From contig CAJTCG010000014.1 in NCBI GenBank assembly GCA_910574635.1, positions 1 to 64,000 of the forward strand: 64,000 nt of DNA, written 5' to 3'. A program made the position numbers and the translations under genes. The notes below the pieces were generated by a model, which was not told where the DNA came from, did no database searches, and was given only the letters and a program-made list of their open reading frames with translations. The stretch is from Oscillospiraceae bacterium (GTDB lineage: Bacteria; Bacillota; Clostridia; Oscillospirales; Oscillospiraceae). Below, one piece after another: positions 16,643 to 25,161 of the stretch (positions are counted from its first letter, which is position 1; each line of letters begins with the position of its first letter).

Positions 16643-17548
16643 CTATCTCGCCCGTGTCAACTCCTGTAGCCGCCTGGAGACACGTTCCCGGCTAGCCGTT
16701 AAAAGTTTAGGCGGCCCGTGCTGTCGGATACACTCTCCCGCACTCAGATTTCCAAGTAGTCCACATCGCAAAGTGTCAAAGCCTTCACAGTAGCCGTAGA
16801 GTACCGCAGCGGAGGAAGCGTTCCCGGCGCCTGTAGGATCTACGGCAGAGACGGGTATGCTGGGAACCCATACGCTTGTTCCGCTTCGGAGGATTATAGC
16901 GCCCTTTTCCCCCATGCGCAGATAGATTAGGGGAGTATCCCATAACAGAAGATTGGCAACGACCGCTTCCAGTTGGATTTCATCTAGCAGGACACGGGCC
17001 TCCGCAAGGTTCAGGGACAGGATGTCGCAGCGCTCCGCAATTTTCCTAACATAGGATTTCTTTGGCGGACGTAAGGCACTTTCATTCACTTCCCACTCCA
17101 GTGCGAAGTGATATTTCAATTTGGCGGAGAGTAGTTCCTCCCAATATCCTGGAGGGATTTCCTGAAATACATAGACACCTTTCGTGTTTCCGTCAATTGC
17201 AGTGATGATCTCGGAAGCGGATGCTTCCATCTTCCGGTAGTGTTCCCACCCATACAAGGGTTGGTCAGTTCTTCTCCCCTTGGAATCATATTGCACGACG
17301 GTGACGGGTGTCAGTTCCTCTCGCTGTAGCAAGCCCCGCTCGGGACAGTGATTTCGATGGAACCAGTCGGCGCATTGCTGCTCAAAGTCTGTGCCCCTGC
17401 CGGTGACCAGCATCACATCCCCGCACCACAGACTCAGGCCACTGAGCGCATAAATTCCAGCCCCGCCAAGAAAGCGCCCTGCATGAATATGCCCCGGGAG
17501 CCATATGTTATCGGTGACTATAGTTGAAGCAACGATGTATTCCGGCAT
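16643..17548 (-). CDS. PfkB-family carbohydrate kinase
   Basis: 301 residues. The C-terminal signature AVDPTGAGNASSAAVLYGY (about 240-258) contains the GAGN anion hole, though the usual catalytic Asp (GAGD) is Asn here; the N-terminal motif GGAGIYALSGLSLW matches the GG substrate-binding turn. It should phosphorylate a sugar or sugar-like ligand imported by the adjacent ABC transporter, making the substrate of the neighbouring SIS protein. The Asp-to-Asn change at the catalytic base could mean low or altered activity. The binding site is weak (AAAGGGGTG, long spacing). Confidence 0.8.
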   Translation of the reverse strand: MPEYIVASTIVTDNIWLPGHIHAGRFLGGAGIYALSGLSLWCGDVMLVTGRGTDFEQQCADWFHRNHCPERGLLQREELTPVTVVQYDSKGRRTDQPLYGWEHYRKMEASASEIITAIDGNTKGVYVFQEIPPGYWEELLSAKLKYHFALEWEVNESALRPPKKSYVRKIAERCDILSLNLAEARVLLDEIQLEAVVANLLLWDTPLIYLRMGEKGAIILRSGTSVWVPSIPVSAVDPTGAGNASSAAVLYGYCEGFDTLRCGLLGNLSAGECIRQHGPPKLLTASRERVSRRLQELTRAR

Positions 17549-17605
17549 AATAGTATTGAGACACCCCTTTCATGATCGGAGACCGGACAGGCAAGCGAAT
17601 GTTTC

Positions 17606-17627
17606 CGCCCCCCAAAAATGGGGGGCG
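17606..17627. promoter_or_regulatory. Intra-operon hairpin between permease and kinase genes
   Basis: CGCCCCCCA and TGGGGGGCG pair perfectly around AAAA, extended by GTTT/AAAC flanks (17601-17632). There is no T run on the minus strand, so it is more likely an RNA-stability or attenuation element separating transporter from enzyme genes than a full terminator. Confidence 0.5.
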
Positions 17628-17672
17628 AAAACAAAGAAAACGAAAGGGATATAGCCGTTTTTGTCGCTTCGA

Positions 17673-18536
17673 TTATCCCTTGACCGATCCAGTAGACATC
17701 CCGCCCACAATGCGCCGCTGGAAGATTAGGAACACCAGCAGCGTGGGGATCAGGATGATCATGGCGCCGGCCATGGTGCCGCCGTAGGAGGCCTCCTCCG
17801 CGAAGTTCAGGGTCTTCAGGCCTACCTGGACCGTGCGCATCTCGTTGCTGGAGTTGGCGACAATCAGCGGCCAGAGGTACATGTTCCAGGTGCTGATAAA
17901 TGAGGAGATGAAAACCGTGACCAGGACGGGGCTGGAGATGGGCAGAAGAATCTGCCCGTAAAAGCGGAGGTCCCCGCAGCCGTCAATCTGGGCCGCCTCC
18001 CGCAGGGTCTTAGACACCGTCAGGAAGTGCTGGCGCATCATAAAGATGTTGTTGGCCGAGACAAAGTACAGTAGCATGATGCCAAGATACGTGTTGACCA
18101 GTCCCAGCTGGGAGATTGTGAAGTAGTTACTGGTCAGGATCACATCGCCGGGGATCAGCATGGTGCCCAGGACCAGGTAGAACAGCAGGTTCTTGCCCCT
18201 AAAGTCGAGAAACGCGAACCCAAAGCCTGCCAGAGAGGCGGTCAAAACCCTGACGATACTGCAAATCAGAGAGATGATCATGGAGTTCAGCAGGAACCGA
18301 GGGATCATGGACTTGGTCAGCGCGGTTTCATAGTTGCCCAGGTAAAGACCGCCGGGGAAGATCTTGGGGGGACGGGACAAAATTTCCGACACTCTCATGA
18401 AAGAAAGGGACAGGCAGTACAAAACGGGTATGATGATGATCAGACCACAGACCAGCGCGATGAGCTGGATCAGCCAGTCCTGAGTGCGCTGCTTTTTCCG
18501 GTTGGAGGTCCGTGGGAGAGTTTTGTTGCCGATCAT
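17673..18536 (-). CDS. CUT1 sugar ABC transporter permease, MalG type (system A)
   Basis: 287 residues with six predicted membrane helices, a positively charged N-terminus (RKKQRTQDW), and the ATPase-contacting EAA loop TLREAAQIDGCGDLRFYGQI (about 187-206) followed by LLPISSPVLVTV. It is the second permease of a binding-protein-dependent importer of the MalFG/UgpAE class. Its ATG overlaps the stop of the upstream permease (18533-18536, ATGA), so the two subunits are translated together. No ATPase gene is nearby; a shared MsiK-type ATPase elsewhere is expected. Confidence 0.92.
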   Translation of the reverse strand: MIGNKTLPRTSNRKKQRTQDWLIQLIALVCGLIIIIPVLYCLSLSFMRVSEILSRPPKIFPGGLYLGNYETALTKSMIPRFLLNSMIISLICSIVRVLTASLAGFGFAFLDFRGKNLLFYLVLGTMLIPGDVILTSNYFTISQLGLVNTYLGIMLLYFVSANNIFMMRQHFLTVSKTLREAAQIDGCGDLRFYGQILLPISSPVLVTVFISSFISTWNMYLWPLIVANSSNEMRTVQVGLKTLNFAEEASYGGTMAGAMIILIPTLLVFLIFQRRIVGGMSTGSVKG

Positions 18537-19441
18537 GAGTAATGCACCTTCCTTTTTTCCAGGATGAAACTGGCCAGGATCAGCGCGAAAGCGATCAGGA
18601 AGGCCAGTACCGCCGAGGCGTAGGCTGCACCGTAGTTGTAGATATAAAACGCTTTGCGGTACATATAGTAGATGATCGTGGAGGTGGAGCTGTTAGAGGT
18701 TCCGCCCTGGGTGAGCGCGATGACCAGGTCGGACATCATCATGCTGGAGGCCAGGTTCGTGCATAGCAGATAGAACAGCGTGGGCGAGGTCATGGGGATG
18801 TAGATGCTGATTACCTGCCTGGAAAGGGGCGCCCCATCCAGCCGGGCGCTTTCCAGAAGCTCTGCCGGCACGTTCCGCACGGCGGACAGGAGGAACAAAA
18901 ACGCCATGCCCACATGGAGCCAGATGCCAATGAGGATCAGCGTGTATATGACGGTGTTTTTGTCGGTGAGCCACTCGACATTCAGATGGAGATAGTGATT
19001 TACAGGGCCGATGTTTGGGTTGAGCATCAAATTGAAAATGGTAGTGGCCACGGACATGGAGACCGCCATGGGCAAGGCCAGCATGGTCTCATACACCCGG
19101 GAGAGCCGCCGGGTGCGGCAGCAGAGCATGGCGAAGAAGTAGGCCAGGATTAGGGTGACGGGGACGGTGACAGCGGTGTATTTGATGGTGTTCACCACGG
19201 AGTTGAGAAATTCCTGGTCTTCCAAGACCCGCAGGTAGTTTTTCAGCCCGGCGAAAGCGACCACCTCGTTGCTGGAGTTGATGGTGAAAAAGCTCAAAAA
19301 GATGGTCTTGATGAAAGGGATATAGCTGAAGACGACGATCAGAAGCAGTGCGGGGAGCAAATAGAAATATCCATTTGCCCGCTTCAGGTGCCTTCCGGTT
19401 TTTGGCTGCTGAACGGCTGGGGCGGCGTGTTGTTTTTCCAT
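18533..19441 (-). CDS. CUT1 sugar ABC transporter permease, MalF/UgpA type (system A)
   Basis: 302 residues with six membrane helices after a polar N-terminal 25 residues; YFYLLPALLLIVVFSYIPFI forms the first helix. The EAA-type loop is VPAELLESARLDGAPLSRQV (about 208-227). It pairs with the MalG-type subunit at 17673-18536 and the lipoprotein at 19535-20950. It is closely related to the plus-strand permease at 32202-33059 (shared LPMAVSMSVA and YYMYRKAFYIYNYG-like segments). Confidence 0.92.
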   Translation of the reverse strand: MEKQHAAPAVQQPKTGRHLKRANGYFYLLPALLLIVVFSYIPFIKTIFLSFFTINSSNEVVAFAGLKNYLRVLEDQEFLNSVVNTIKYTAVTVPVTLILAYFFAMLCCRTRRLSRVYETMLALPMAVSMSVATTIFNLMLNPNIGPVNHYLHLNVEWLTDKNTVIYTLILIGIWLHVGMAFLFLLSAVRNVPAELLESARLDGAPLSRQVISIYIPMTSPTLFYLLCTNLASSMMMSDLVIALTQGGTSNSSTSTIIYYMYRKAFYIYNYGAAYASAVLAFLIAFALILASFILEKRKVHYS

Positions 19442-19480
19442 AGTACGCTCCTTCTCAGCGGGTGCCGCTTTTTGTAATGG

Positions 19481-19512
19481 GCGAGGCAGGATACGGGGGT
19501 ATCCTGCCTCGC
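19481..19512. promoter_or_regulatory. Perfect 14-bp hairpin after the binding-protein gene
   Basis: GCGAGGCAGGATAC and GTATCCTGCCTCGC pair around a GGGG loop, 23 bases beyond the binding-protein stop and 40 bases before the permease start. It has no T run. Hairpins at this position in maltose-type operons commonly protect the binding-protein mRNA or dampen downstream expression, so the binding protein is made in excess; that role is inferred from position. Confidence 0.65.
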
Positions 19513-19534
19513 AAAAATCCGGAGACTTGCCGGA

Positions 19535-20950
19535 TCAGGCGATCGGGTTTGCCTCGTTATACTCATCCAAGGCCGCGTTGCAGCGGGAGGCCATCTCGCT
19601 GACCGCTCCGTCCACATCCACTTCACCGGCGGCGAACTTCCCGCAGACCTCCTGGAAGATGGTGGTGAATTCTTGCTGGGTGGGGGCGAGGTGCTCCTGA
19701 ACCTTGGGGTTGGAATTGCAAAGTGCGTCGTAGAACACCTCGAAGCCGGGGTTGGCGGCCACGTATTCCTGCATGGGGGCGTAGTCGAAGGTCTTGGCGT
19801 TGACAGGGATGGTGCCCGTCACAGAACAGTAGGCGTACTGCTGCTCAGGCTCCAGCCAGAACTTGATGAACGTCCAGGCGGCTTGGATCTTCGCGTCGTC
19901 GCCCTTGCCCAAGATGTAGATGCTACTTCCACCGGGGCAGACGCCGCCGGTGTCCCCAGCGTTCACCTTCGGCAGGGGAGCGACGCCGAAGTCGAAGCCC
20001 ATCTCCTTGGACATGGTGGTAAACTGGCCTAGGGCGGAGTTGGAGGAGCACACCATGGCGCTCAGGCCGGAGGAGAACTCATCTCGGGCCTGGTTGCCGG
20101 ACTCGGTGGTCTGCACAGCACCGGTGTCCAGGACCTTCTTCCACTCGGTCAGTAGCTTTTTCATGGTGCCGTCCTTGTCAAAAGTGACCTCGGTCATGCG
20201 GCCCGTGTGTCCGCCCTCGTTGTTGCCTATAAAGGAGTATTCACCTTGGCCGCCGATCCAGTGGTTGAAATAGGCGTTGCCCATGGCAAGTGTGATGGCG
20301 TACTGGGTGATTTTGCCGGAGGCGTCCTTTTTCAGTAGCTTTTCCGCCATCTGGGCCATCTCGGCGATGGTGGCAGGAGGTGTCTCCGGGTCCAGCCCGG
20401 CCTCGGCGAAAAGGGTCTTGTTCCAGAAGAAGCCCATAGTGGAGGCGTGGAAGGGCATGGAGTACAGCGTGCCGTTATAGGTGTAGGTGTTCAGCAGAGA
20501 GCTGAGAACCTCTGCGTCAAATTCGCTGTCCCCGTTCATGAGATCGTCTAGGGGGACCACTGCGTCCACGGTGCTCATGTACTCCACGTCGCCGGCGAAA
20601 ATCTGAATCATGTCGGGATAGTTGGCAGTGTCCTTGGCCTGGACCAGGGTCTTCAGGGTACTGACGGTGTCGTTTTGGTAGACAGCGGTGATGTGGATGC
20701 CTGCTGCGGCCCCGGCCTTCTCATTGAAGTCCGCGACGATCTTATCCAGGGTCTCCCCGGCAGAGCCACCGCGGTTGTGCCAAAAGACCAGCTCCACGGG
20801 GCCGCCGGAGGTCTCGCCGGCGAAGCTATCGCCGGCGCTGCTGCTGGAGCCGCTGCCGGCATCGCTGGAGCCACCGGAGTTTCCTCCGCAGGCTGAGAGA
20901 ATGCTCAAGCACAGAAACACTGCAAGAGCGGTTGCGAAAATTCTCTTCAT
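19535..20950 (-). CDS. Extracellular solute-binding lipoprotein (system A)
   Basis: 471 residues. A signal peptide with lipobox LSILSACGG places the lipidated Cys near residue 21; a Gly/Ser-rich linker follows. The body is a family-1 (MalE/UgpB-like) binding protein: VELVFWHNRGGSAGETLDKI, LDPETPPATIAEMAQMAEKL, MTEVTFDKDGTMKKLL, GGVCPGGSSIYILG. It captures the imported solute outside the membrane. It is a close paralogue of the protein at 30695-32071, implying related ligands. AGGAGG precedes the ATG by 8 bases. A 14-bp hairpin follows. Confidence 0.93.
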   Translation of the reverse strand: MKRIFATALAVFLCLSILSACGGNSGGSSDAGSGSSSSAGDSFAGETSGGPVELVFWHNRGGSAGETLDKIVADFNEKAGAAAGIHITAVYQNDTVSTLKTLVQAKDTANYPDMIQIFAGDVEYMSTVDAVVPLDDLMNGDSEFDAEVLSSLLNTYTYNGTLYSMPFHASTMGFFWNKTLFAEAGLDPETPPATIAEMAQMAEKLLKKDASGKITQYAITLAMGNAYFNHWIGGQGEYSFIGNNEGGHTGRMTEVTFDKDGTMKKLLTEWKKVLDTGAVQTTESGNQARDEFSSGLSAMVCSSNSALGQFTTMSKEMGFDFGVAPLPKVNAGDTGGVCPGGSSIYILGKGDDAKIQAAWTFIKFWLEPEQQYAYCSVTGTIPVNAKTFDYAPMQEYVAANPGFEVFYDALCNSNPKVQEHLAPTQQEFTTIFQEVCGKFAAGEVDVDGAVSEMASRCNAALDEYNEANPIA

Positions 20951-21046
20951 GTTGTATCCTCCTAAATTTGATAATTATATAAACTCCCTTGAGCGGAGTT
21001 CATATTCCTCCAGAAGCCGCATGGCCTGCCCCTCACGGACCAGCGG

Positions 21047-21832
21047 CTATGGTATCCGTGTTTGCAGAATCTGGACGACGCCCTCCCAGCAGGGCAGGGG
21101 AGAGACATAGTCCGCGGCCTCCTTGAGGGCGGCGCAGGCGTTACTCACCGCCGCCCCGATTCCCGCGTATTCCAGCATGGAGATATCGTTGTAGGAATCC
21201 CCGATGCAGAGAATGTGCTCCCTCGAGACGCCGCAGCGGTGGGCTAGGGCTTGGACCCCCCGCGCCTTTGTACACCCGGCGGCGGAGATTTGGATGCTTC
21301 TTTTATCCTGGAGACAAACGGCGTACTCCCCAGCGAAGGGACGCAGATCCTCCAGGCAGTCCGCCAGATGGGCGCCCTCCGGGTGGTAGAAATACATTCT
21401 TCGAGTCTCCCGGTCCCAGACCTCCGGCCCCACGGGACGGTCCAGTCCCGGAAAAACCCCCGCGTGGGCACGGGACCAAGGGGTAGGCCGCAGAGGGCGC
21501 TCCAGGTCCCCGTCGTTGAAAATCACGGTGACGCCAAGAGCCGCGTAAGTCTCCGCAACATCTTTGAGCCGATTTGGGCGGAACCGCTTGTCCGCCAACA
21601 GAGTATCCCCCAATTTCAAAATGGAGCCGTTTCCCCCCACGTAGGGGACCCTCTGAGGCGGCAGACCCTCCAAAAGGCCATCCGTTTCAAAGGGGAGGCG
21701 GCCGGTGGCGAAGGTGAAGGGAATTCCCCGGCGGTCTAGCCGCCGGATTTCCTCCCGCAGCGCCGGGGCGAGGGTGCGCTCTTGGAGCAGGAGGGTTCCG
21801 TCTATGTCCGATACAACCAGTTCGATTTTCAT
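21047..21832 (-). CDS. Cof-type HAD-IIB hydrolase, copy 1
   Basis: 261 residues. HAD motif I is VVSDIDGTLLLQ (residues 5-16), motif II lies in TFATGR, and motif IV is CIGDSYNDISMLEYAG (about 213-228), with the large C2 cap typical of Cof proteins between. It probably dephosphorylates a sugar phosphate or phosphorylated intermediate of the pathway. The next gene upstream is a second Cof-type phosphatase (21847-22647) only 14 bases away, so the two are co-expressed and may act on successive or alternative intermediates. Confidence 0.9.
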   Translation of the reverse strand: MKIELVVSDIDGTLLLQERTLAPALREEIRRLDRRGIPFTFATGRLPFETDGLLEGLPPQRVPYVGGNGSILKLGDTLLADKRFRPNRLKDVAETYAALGVTVIFNDGDLERPLRPTPWSRAHAGVFPGLDRPVGPEVWDRETRRMYFYHPEGAHLADCLEDLRPFAGEYAVCLQDKRSIQISAAGCTKARGVQALAHRCGVSREHILCIGDSYNDISMLEYAGIGAAVSNACAALKEAADYVSPLPCWEGVVQILQTRIP

Positions 21833-21846
21833 CCCGCGTTTCCCCG

Positions 21847-22647
21847 TCAGCGGAAGCAGAGGGCTTCCATAGCTTCCACGACGCCTAGGGCGTAGGGCTT
21901 GGACGCGACGTAGTCCGCCACCTCCTTGATCTCCGGCAGAGCGTTGCCCACCGCTACGCCGTATCCGGCCCTAGTGATCATTTCAAAGTCGTTCCGGTAG
22001 TCGCCGCAGGCCATCACCTGGTCGAGGCCAACGCCTAGCAGCGCCGCCAGCTCTTCCATACCCGTGGCCTTGTTGCAGCCCTTTGGTCCCAGCTCAACCG
22101 CTTTATCGGAAAAAGTCGTGATCCAGTAGCGGTCGGAAAAAGGCTCCAGACGCTCCCGAATCTCCTGGATGCGCCCGGAGCGGGATTCGTCCATAATCAT
22201 GATTTTCTGAAAGCGGTCCGCCTCCCAGTCGATGGCGGAAAATGGGAGGAGTTGCCGGAAGCGATTCCCCAGGGACTGGTGATACCGCACATAATCGGTT
22301 TCCCTGACGGCCCGCTCATATTGGGTGTTGGACAGGGTGACCGTCATGTCCAGCTGGTCCGCCCGCTCCAGAATCCTCCGAACGGGAGCGGCGGAAAAGC
22401 CGTGCTCCGCCAGGCACTCGCCCCCTCGGAGAATATAGGCTCCGTTTGCCTCGACACAGGGGGCGTCGATTTCCAGGGCGCTGACAAAGGGCTCTGTTAG
22501 TTCCGTAGTGCGCCCGGTGGCCAAGGCAAAGACGATGCCCGCCTCCCGGCACTTTTGGACAGCGGCGGTCAGCTCCGGTGGAATCCGCTCCGTCCGGTCC
22601 ACCAGCGTTCCGTCGATGTCGCTGACGATCAGCTTGATTTCACTCAT
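21847..22647 (-). CDS. Cof-type HAD-IIB hydrolase, copy 2
   Basis: 266 residues with motif I IVSDIDGTLVDRTE (about 6-19), FALATGRTTEL, motif III KGCNKATGMEEL and motif IV MACGDYRNDFEMITRAGYG (about 210-228). Motif IV has GDYRND in place of the usual GDSxND. Same family as the adjacent copy, but only moderately similar, so ancient duplication rather than a recent one. Its start overlaps the end of the TIM-barrel gene by 8 bases. Confidence 0.9.
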   Translation of the reverse strand: MSEIKLIVSDIDGTLVDRTERIPPELTAAVQKCREAGIVFALATGRTTELTEPFVSALEIDAPCVEANGAYILRGGECLAEHGFSAAPVRRILERADQLDMTVTLSNTQYERAVRETDYVRYHQSLGNRFRQLLPFSAIDWEADRFQKIMIMDESRSGRIQEIRERLEPFSDRYWITTFSDKAVELGPKGCNKATGMEELAALLGVGLDQVMACGDYRNDFEMITRAGYGVAVGNALPEIKEVADYVASKPYALGVVEAMEALCFR

Positions 22648-23542
22648 GGGATGCCTCCTCCTTTGGGCGTTTTTCTGCTAAGCGCAACAGATAGGTTCCC
22701 ACCTCCAGCGAGTGCCGGACGGCGCTGGGGACCAGTTCATCCGGCAGGAACTCCGTGTGGTGCTGAATCTCAAAGGCGAAATCTCCCGCATATCCGATGT
22801 CCCGTAGCGCCGCCATGAAAGGCTCCCACTCCGTGGGACCGCTGAAGGGGAGAAGGTGGTTGGCGCGCATGTCCAGATAGTCGGAGATGTGGGTCGCCTT
22901 CAGGCGCTTTCCAATGAGCCGGGTCAGCTTGGCCGGGTCCTGTCGGCTGATGGCGGCGTGCTCCACATCGAAGCAGATACCGGCGTTGGAACAGGGGAAG
23001 GAGTCCACCAGCTCGATCAAATCCTCCACCGAGGCGGTGTAGCGTTTCCTGGGGGCGATGTTCAGGTCCCAGAGGTTTTCAAAGGCGATGCCCACGTTCC
23101 GCTTTTCCGCGTACTCCAGCACCGGGAGGAAATAGGCCCTGTTTTTCTCCAGGGAGCTCCGGCGGGGTTCCGCCGCCTCGAAATCTGTGCCCGCATGGAT
23201 GGCCACCCAGGGAATCCCCATGGTCTGGGCACAGTCGATGGACCGGAGGATCAGGGCGTCCAGTTCCTCCCTGCCCTCCGCCAGGGGGTCGCAGAAGTTG
23301 TAAAAGGGGGCGTGGGCCTGGCCGAAGGTGATATCGTACAGGGCGGCGGTCTCCATGGCCTGGCCGATCCACCTCTGATAATCGCCGCCCACAAAGGGGA
23401 AGCGGAAATTGGTGTAGTCCACAAAGTTGAGGTCCATCCGCCGGTAGCCCCCCTGGCCGCAGAAGCGGATGCACCGATCCAGGCTTCCCTTCTCCCCTCC
23501 GGGGCGGTTAAAGTAGATGTTGGTCGACGTCGATAAGCGCAT
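22640..23542 (-). CDS. Sugar-phosphate isomerase/epimerase (AP endonuclease 2 fold)
   Basis: 300 residues with a xylose-isomerase-like TIM barrel: YRRMDLNFVDY, FGQAHAPFYNF, WVAIHAGTDFE, VGIAFENLWDLN, GICFDVEHAAI, ATHISDYLDMRANHLLPFSG and FAFEIQHHTEF. The Glu, Asp-x-x-His and His positions of the metal site are all in place. It likely isomerises or epimerises a ketose or its phosphate. It overlaps the downstream HAD gene and follows the YjbQ gene, consistent with one polycistronic catabolic unit. Confidence 0.88.
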   Translation of the reverse strand: MRLSTSTNIYFNRPGGEKGSLDRCIRFCGQGGYRRMDLNFVDYTNFRFPFVGGDYQRWIGQAMETAALYDITFGQAHAPFYNFCDPLAEGREELDALILRSIDCAQTMGIPWVAIHAGTDFEAAEPRRSSLEKNRAYFLPVLEYAEKRNVGIAFENLWDLNIAPRKRYTASVEDLIELVDSFPCSNAGICFDVEHAAISRQDPAKLTRLIGKRLKATHISDYLDMRANHLLPFSGPTEWEPFMAALRDIGYAGDFAFEIQHHTEFLPDELVPSAVRHSLEVGTYLLRLAEKRPKEEASHE

Positions 23543-23590
23543 GTGCGTTCCTCCCTCGGTTATGAAAGCGCGGTGTGTTCCGTCGGCCCG

Positions 23591-24007
23591 TCAGGGGCCG
23601 TCGGGGTCCCGGATGAGCTTTACAAAATACTCACGGTTTCTGGGGCCGTCGAACTCCAGGAAGTAAATTCCCTGGGAGTGGCCCAAAAGCAGCTTCCCCT
23701 CGTGTATGGGAAGGGAGAAGCTGACGCCGATCAGGGAGGACTTCACGTGTCCCGCCGCGTCCTGGGGAGTGTCGTGCTGGTGCTTGAAGTCAATGCGGGT
23801 GGGGATCAGCCGGCAGATCTCGTCCTGGAGGTCCAGGAAGCCGTTGGGGTCCCAGAAGGACGTGACCGTCAGCCCCGCCGTGGTGTGGGGAGTGCAGATG
23901 GTGCAGAGGCCCTCCCGGATGCCGCTGCCCTCCACGAAGGCCTTGATGTCCTCCGTGAGGGACACCACGTCCCGCTCGGCGGTTTGGAGTTTGAAATGCT
24001 TCAGCAT
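23591..24007 (-). CDS. YjbQ/UPF0047 family protein
   Basis: 138 residues starting at ATG 24007. Family hallmarks: TICTPHTTAGLTVTSFWDP (about 36-54), RIDFKHQHDTPQDAAGHVKS (about 71-90), and GHSQGIYFLEFDGPRNRE (about 109-126). YjbQ proteins are small beta-fold trimers; some have thiamin-phosphate-synthase-like side activity, and the physiological role is uncertain. Its presence inside a sugar catabolic operon is common in Firmicutes and suggests a housekeeping or sugar-phosphate-related role. Upstream it abuts the second SIS gene. Confidence 0.92.
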   Translation of the reverse strand: MLKHFKLQTAERDVVSLTEDIKAFVEGSGIREGLCTICTPHTTAGLTVTSFWDPNGFLDLQDEICRLIPTRIDFKHQHDTPQDAAGHVKSSLIGVSFSLPIHEGKLLLGHSQGIYFLEFDGPRNREYFVKLIRDPDGP

Positions 24008-24021
24008 AAGGCGCTGCCTCC

Positions 24022-25161
24022 TCAGTCTAAGATGATGGCGCTTTGCGTGATGCCCGCGCCGTGGTCGGCGAAGGCCCACGGGCCCTTGCAGCCCCTGCCG
24101 TAGGTCTCGCCAATCATGGCGCTGACGAATCCGGCCAGCAGGGCCAGGGGGACAAAGTTCGTCAGGGCGGAGGAGAAGTCGTATTCCGTTTTGGGAATCT
24201 CGAAAATCTCCGCGCCCTCTCCCCGGAAGAGCTCCGGCTCGTCGGTGACCACCGCCGTGGGGCGGCCCATGTCGGCGGCGGCGTGGTGGACCATCTCCCG
24301 CACCCGGCAGATGCCCCGGTTCCGCCCGGTGCAGACGACGGAGGTGCCGGTGGTGTCCACGTCCCGCATGAAAAAGTTCAGGTGGAGCCACTCCTCCGCG
24401 TTGACGCACATGGCGCGTTTCCCGGCGGCCTCGAAGATCTTGGCATGGCCGTACCAGGCGGCGGCCAGGTCCTTGCCCGCGCCGGCGAAATCGAAGGCGT
24501 CGAAGTCCTTCCACCGCCCGGCCTGGGCCTCGGCCTTTTCGTCCAGGGCGGGGAGCAGGCGTTCCAGGGCCTCGCCCTGGCGCAGCAGGTCCCTCCGGTA
24601 GGCGTTGGCCTGGTCCATGGTATAGCGGCCCCGGACCTCGCCCAGGCGAATGGCCAGCAGCAACAGGGACAGCACCGACACCAGGTAGGAGCGCACGCCG
24701 GGGGCGCTCTCAAAGGAGGGAATCTCCAGGTCCAAAACCCGGGAGGCGCTGCGGCCCAGCAGGGAGTCCCGCCGTCCGGTGACGCCCAGGGCGAAGGCCC
24801 CCGCCCCCACGGCCCGCTGGATGGCCTCGCCCACCCGGGCGACGCCGCCGGAGTTGCTCACCGCGATGACCAGGGGGTTCCGGGGGGCAAAGCCCAGCTG
24901 CTTCGGGTCGTAGTACCGGCTCAGGTCCAGGGCGGTCACCACCTCCGTGGGGATGCCGGTGAGCTCCTCGAAGGCGAGCTTCACCGCCATGGATGCCGCC
25001 CGGGAGTCCCCGCAGCCGGTCAGGATAATTCGCTGTATGGAGAAAATCTCCTGGAAGGACAGGATGCTCCTGGCCTTGGGCTCCAGGTCGTGATACTGCT
25101 CCTCGAGAAGGGCCGGCAGGCTGAGAGCCTGCCGCCGCATGGCGTTGTCAAACTTGCTCAT
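24022..25161 (-). CDS. SIS-domain sugar isomerase/deglycase-like protein, copy B
   Basis: 379 residues, two SIS modules: RIILTGCGDSRAASMAVKLA (about 44-63), PLVIAVSNSGGVARVGEAI (about 97-115) and a second half with NAEEWLHLNFFMRDVDTTG and RPTAVVTDEPEL. It shares its layout and many positions with copy A (15438-16559), so the operon carries two paralogous enzymes, possibly for two related substrates or as a heteromer. The start ATG overlaps the stop of the upstream hydrolase (ATGA), indicating coupling. Confidence 0.83.
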   Translation of the reverse strand: MSKFDNAMRRQALSLPALLEEQYHDLEPKARSILSFQEIFSIQRIILTGCGDSRAASMAVKLAFEELTGIPTEVVTALDLSRYYDPKQLGFAPRNPLVIAVSNSGGVARVGEAIQRAVGAGAFALGVTGRRDSLLGRSASRVLDLEIPSFESAPGVRSYLVSVLSLLLLAIRLGEVRGRYTMDQANAYRRDLLRQGEALERLLPALDEKAEAQAGRWKDFDAFDFAGAGKDLAAAWYGHAKIFEAAGKRAMCVNAEEWLHLNFFMRDVDTTGTSVVCTGRNRGICRVREMVHHAAADMGRPTAVVTDEPELFRGEGAEIFEIPKTEYDFSSALTNFVPLALLAGFVSAMIGETYGRGCKGPWAFADHGAGITQSAIILD

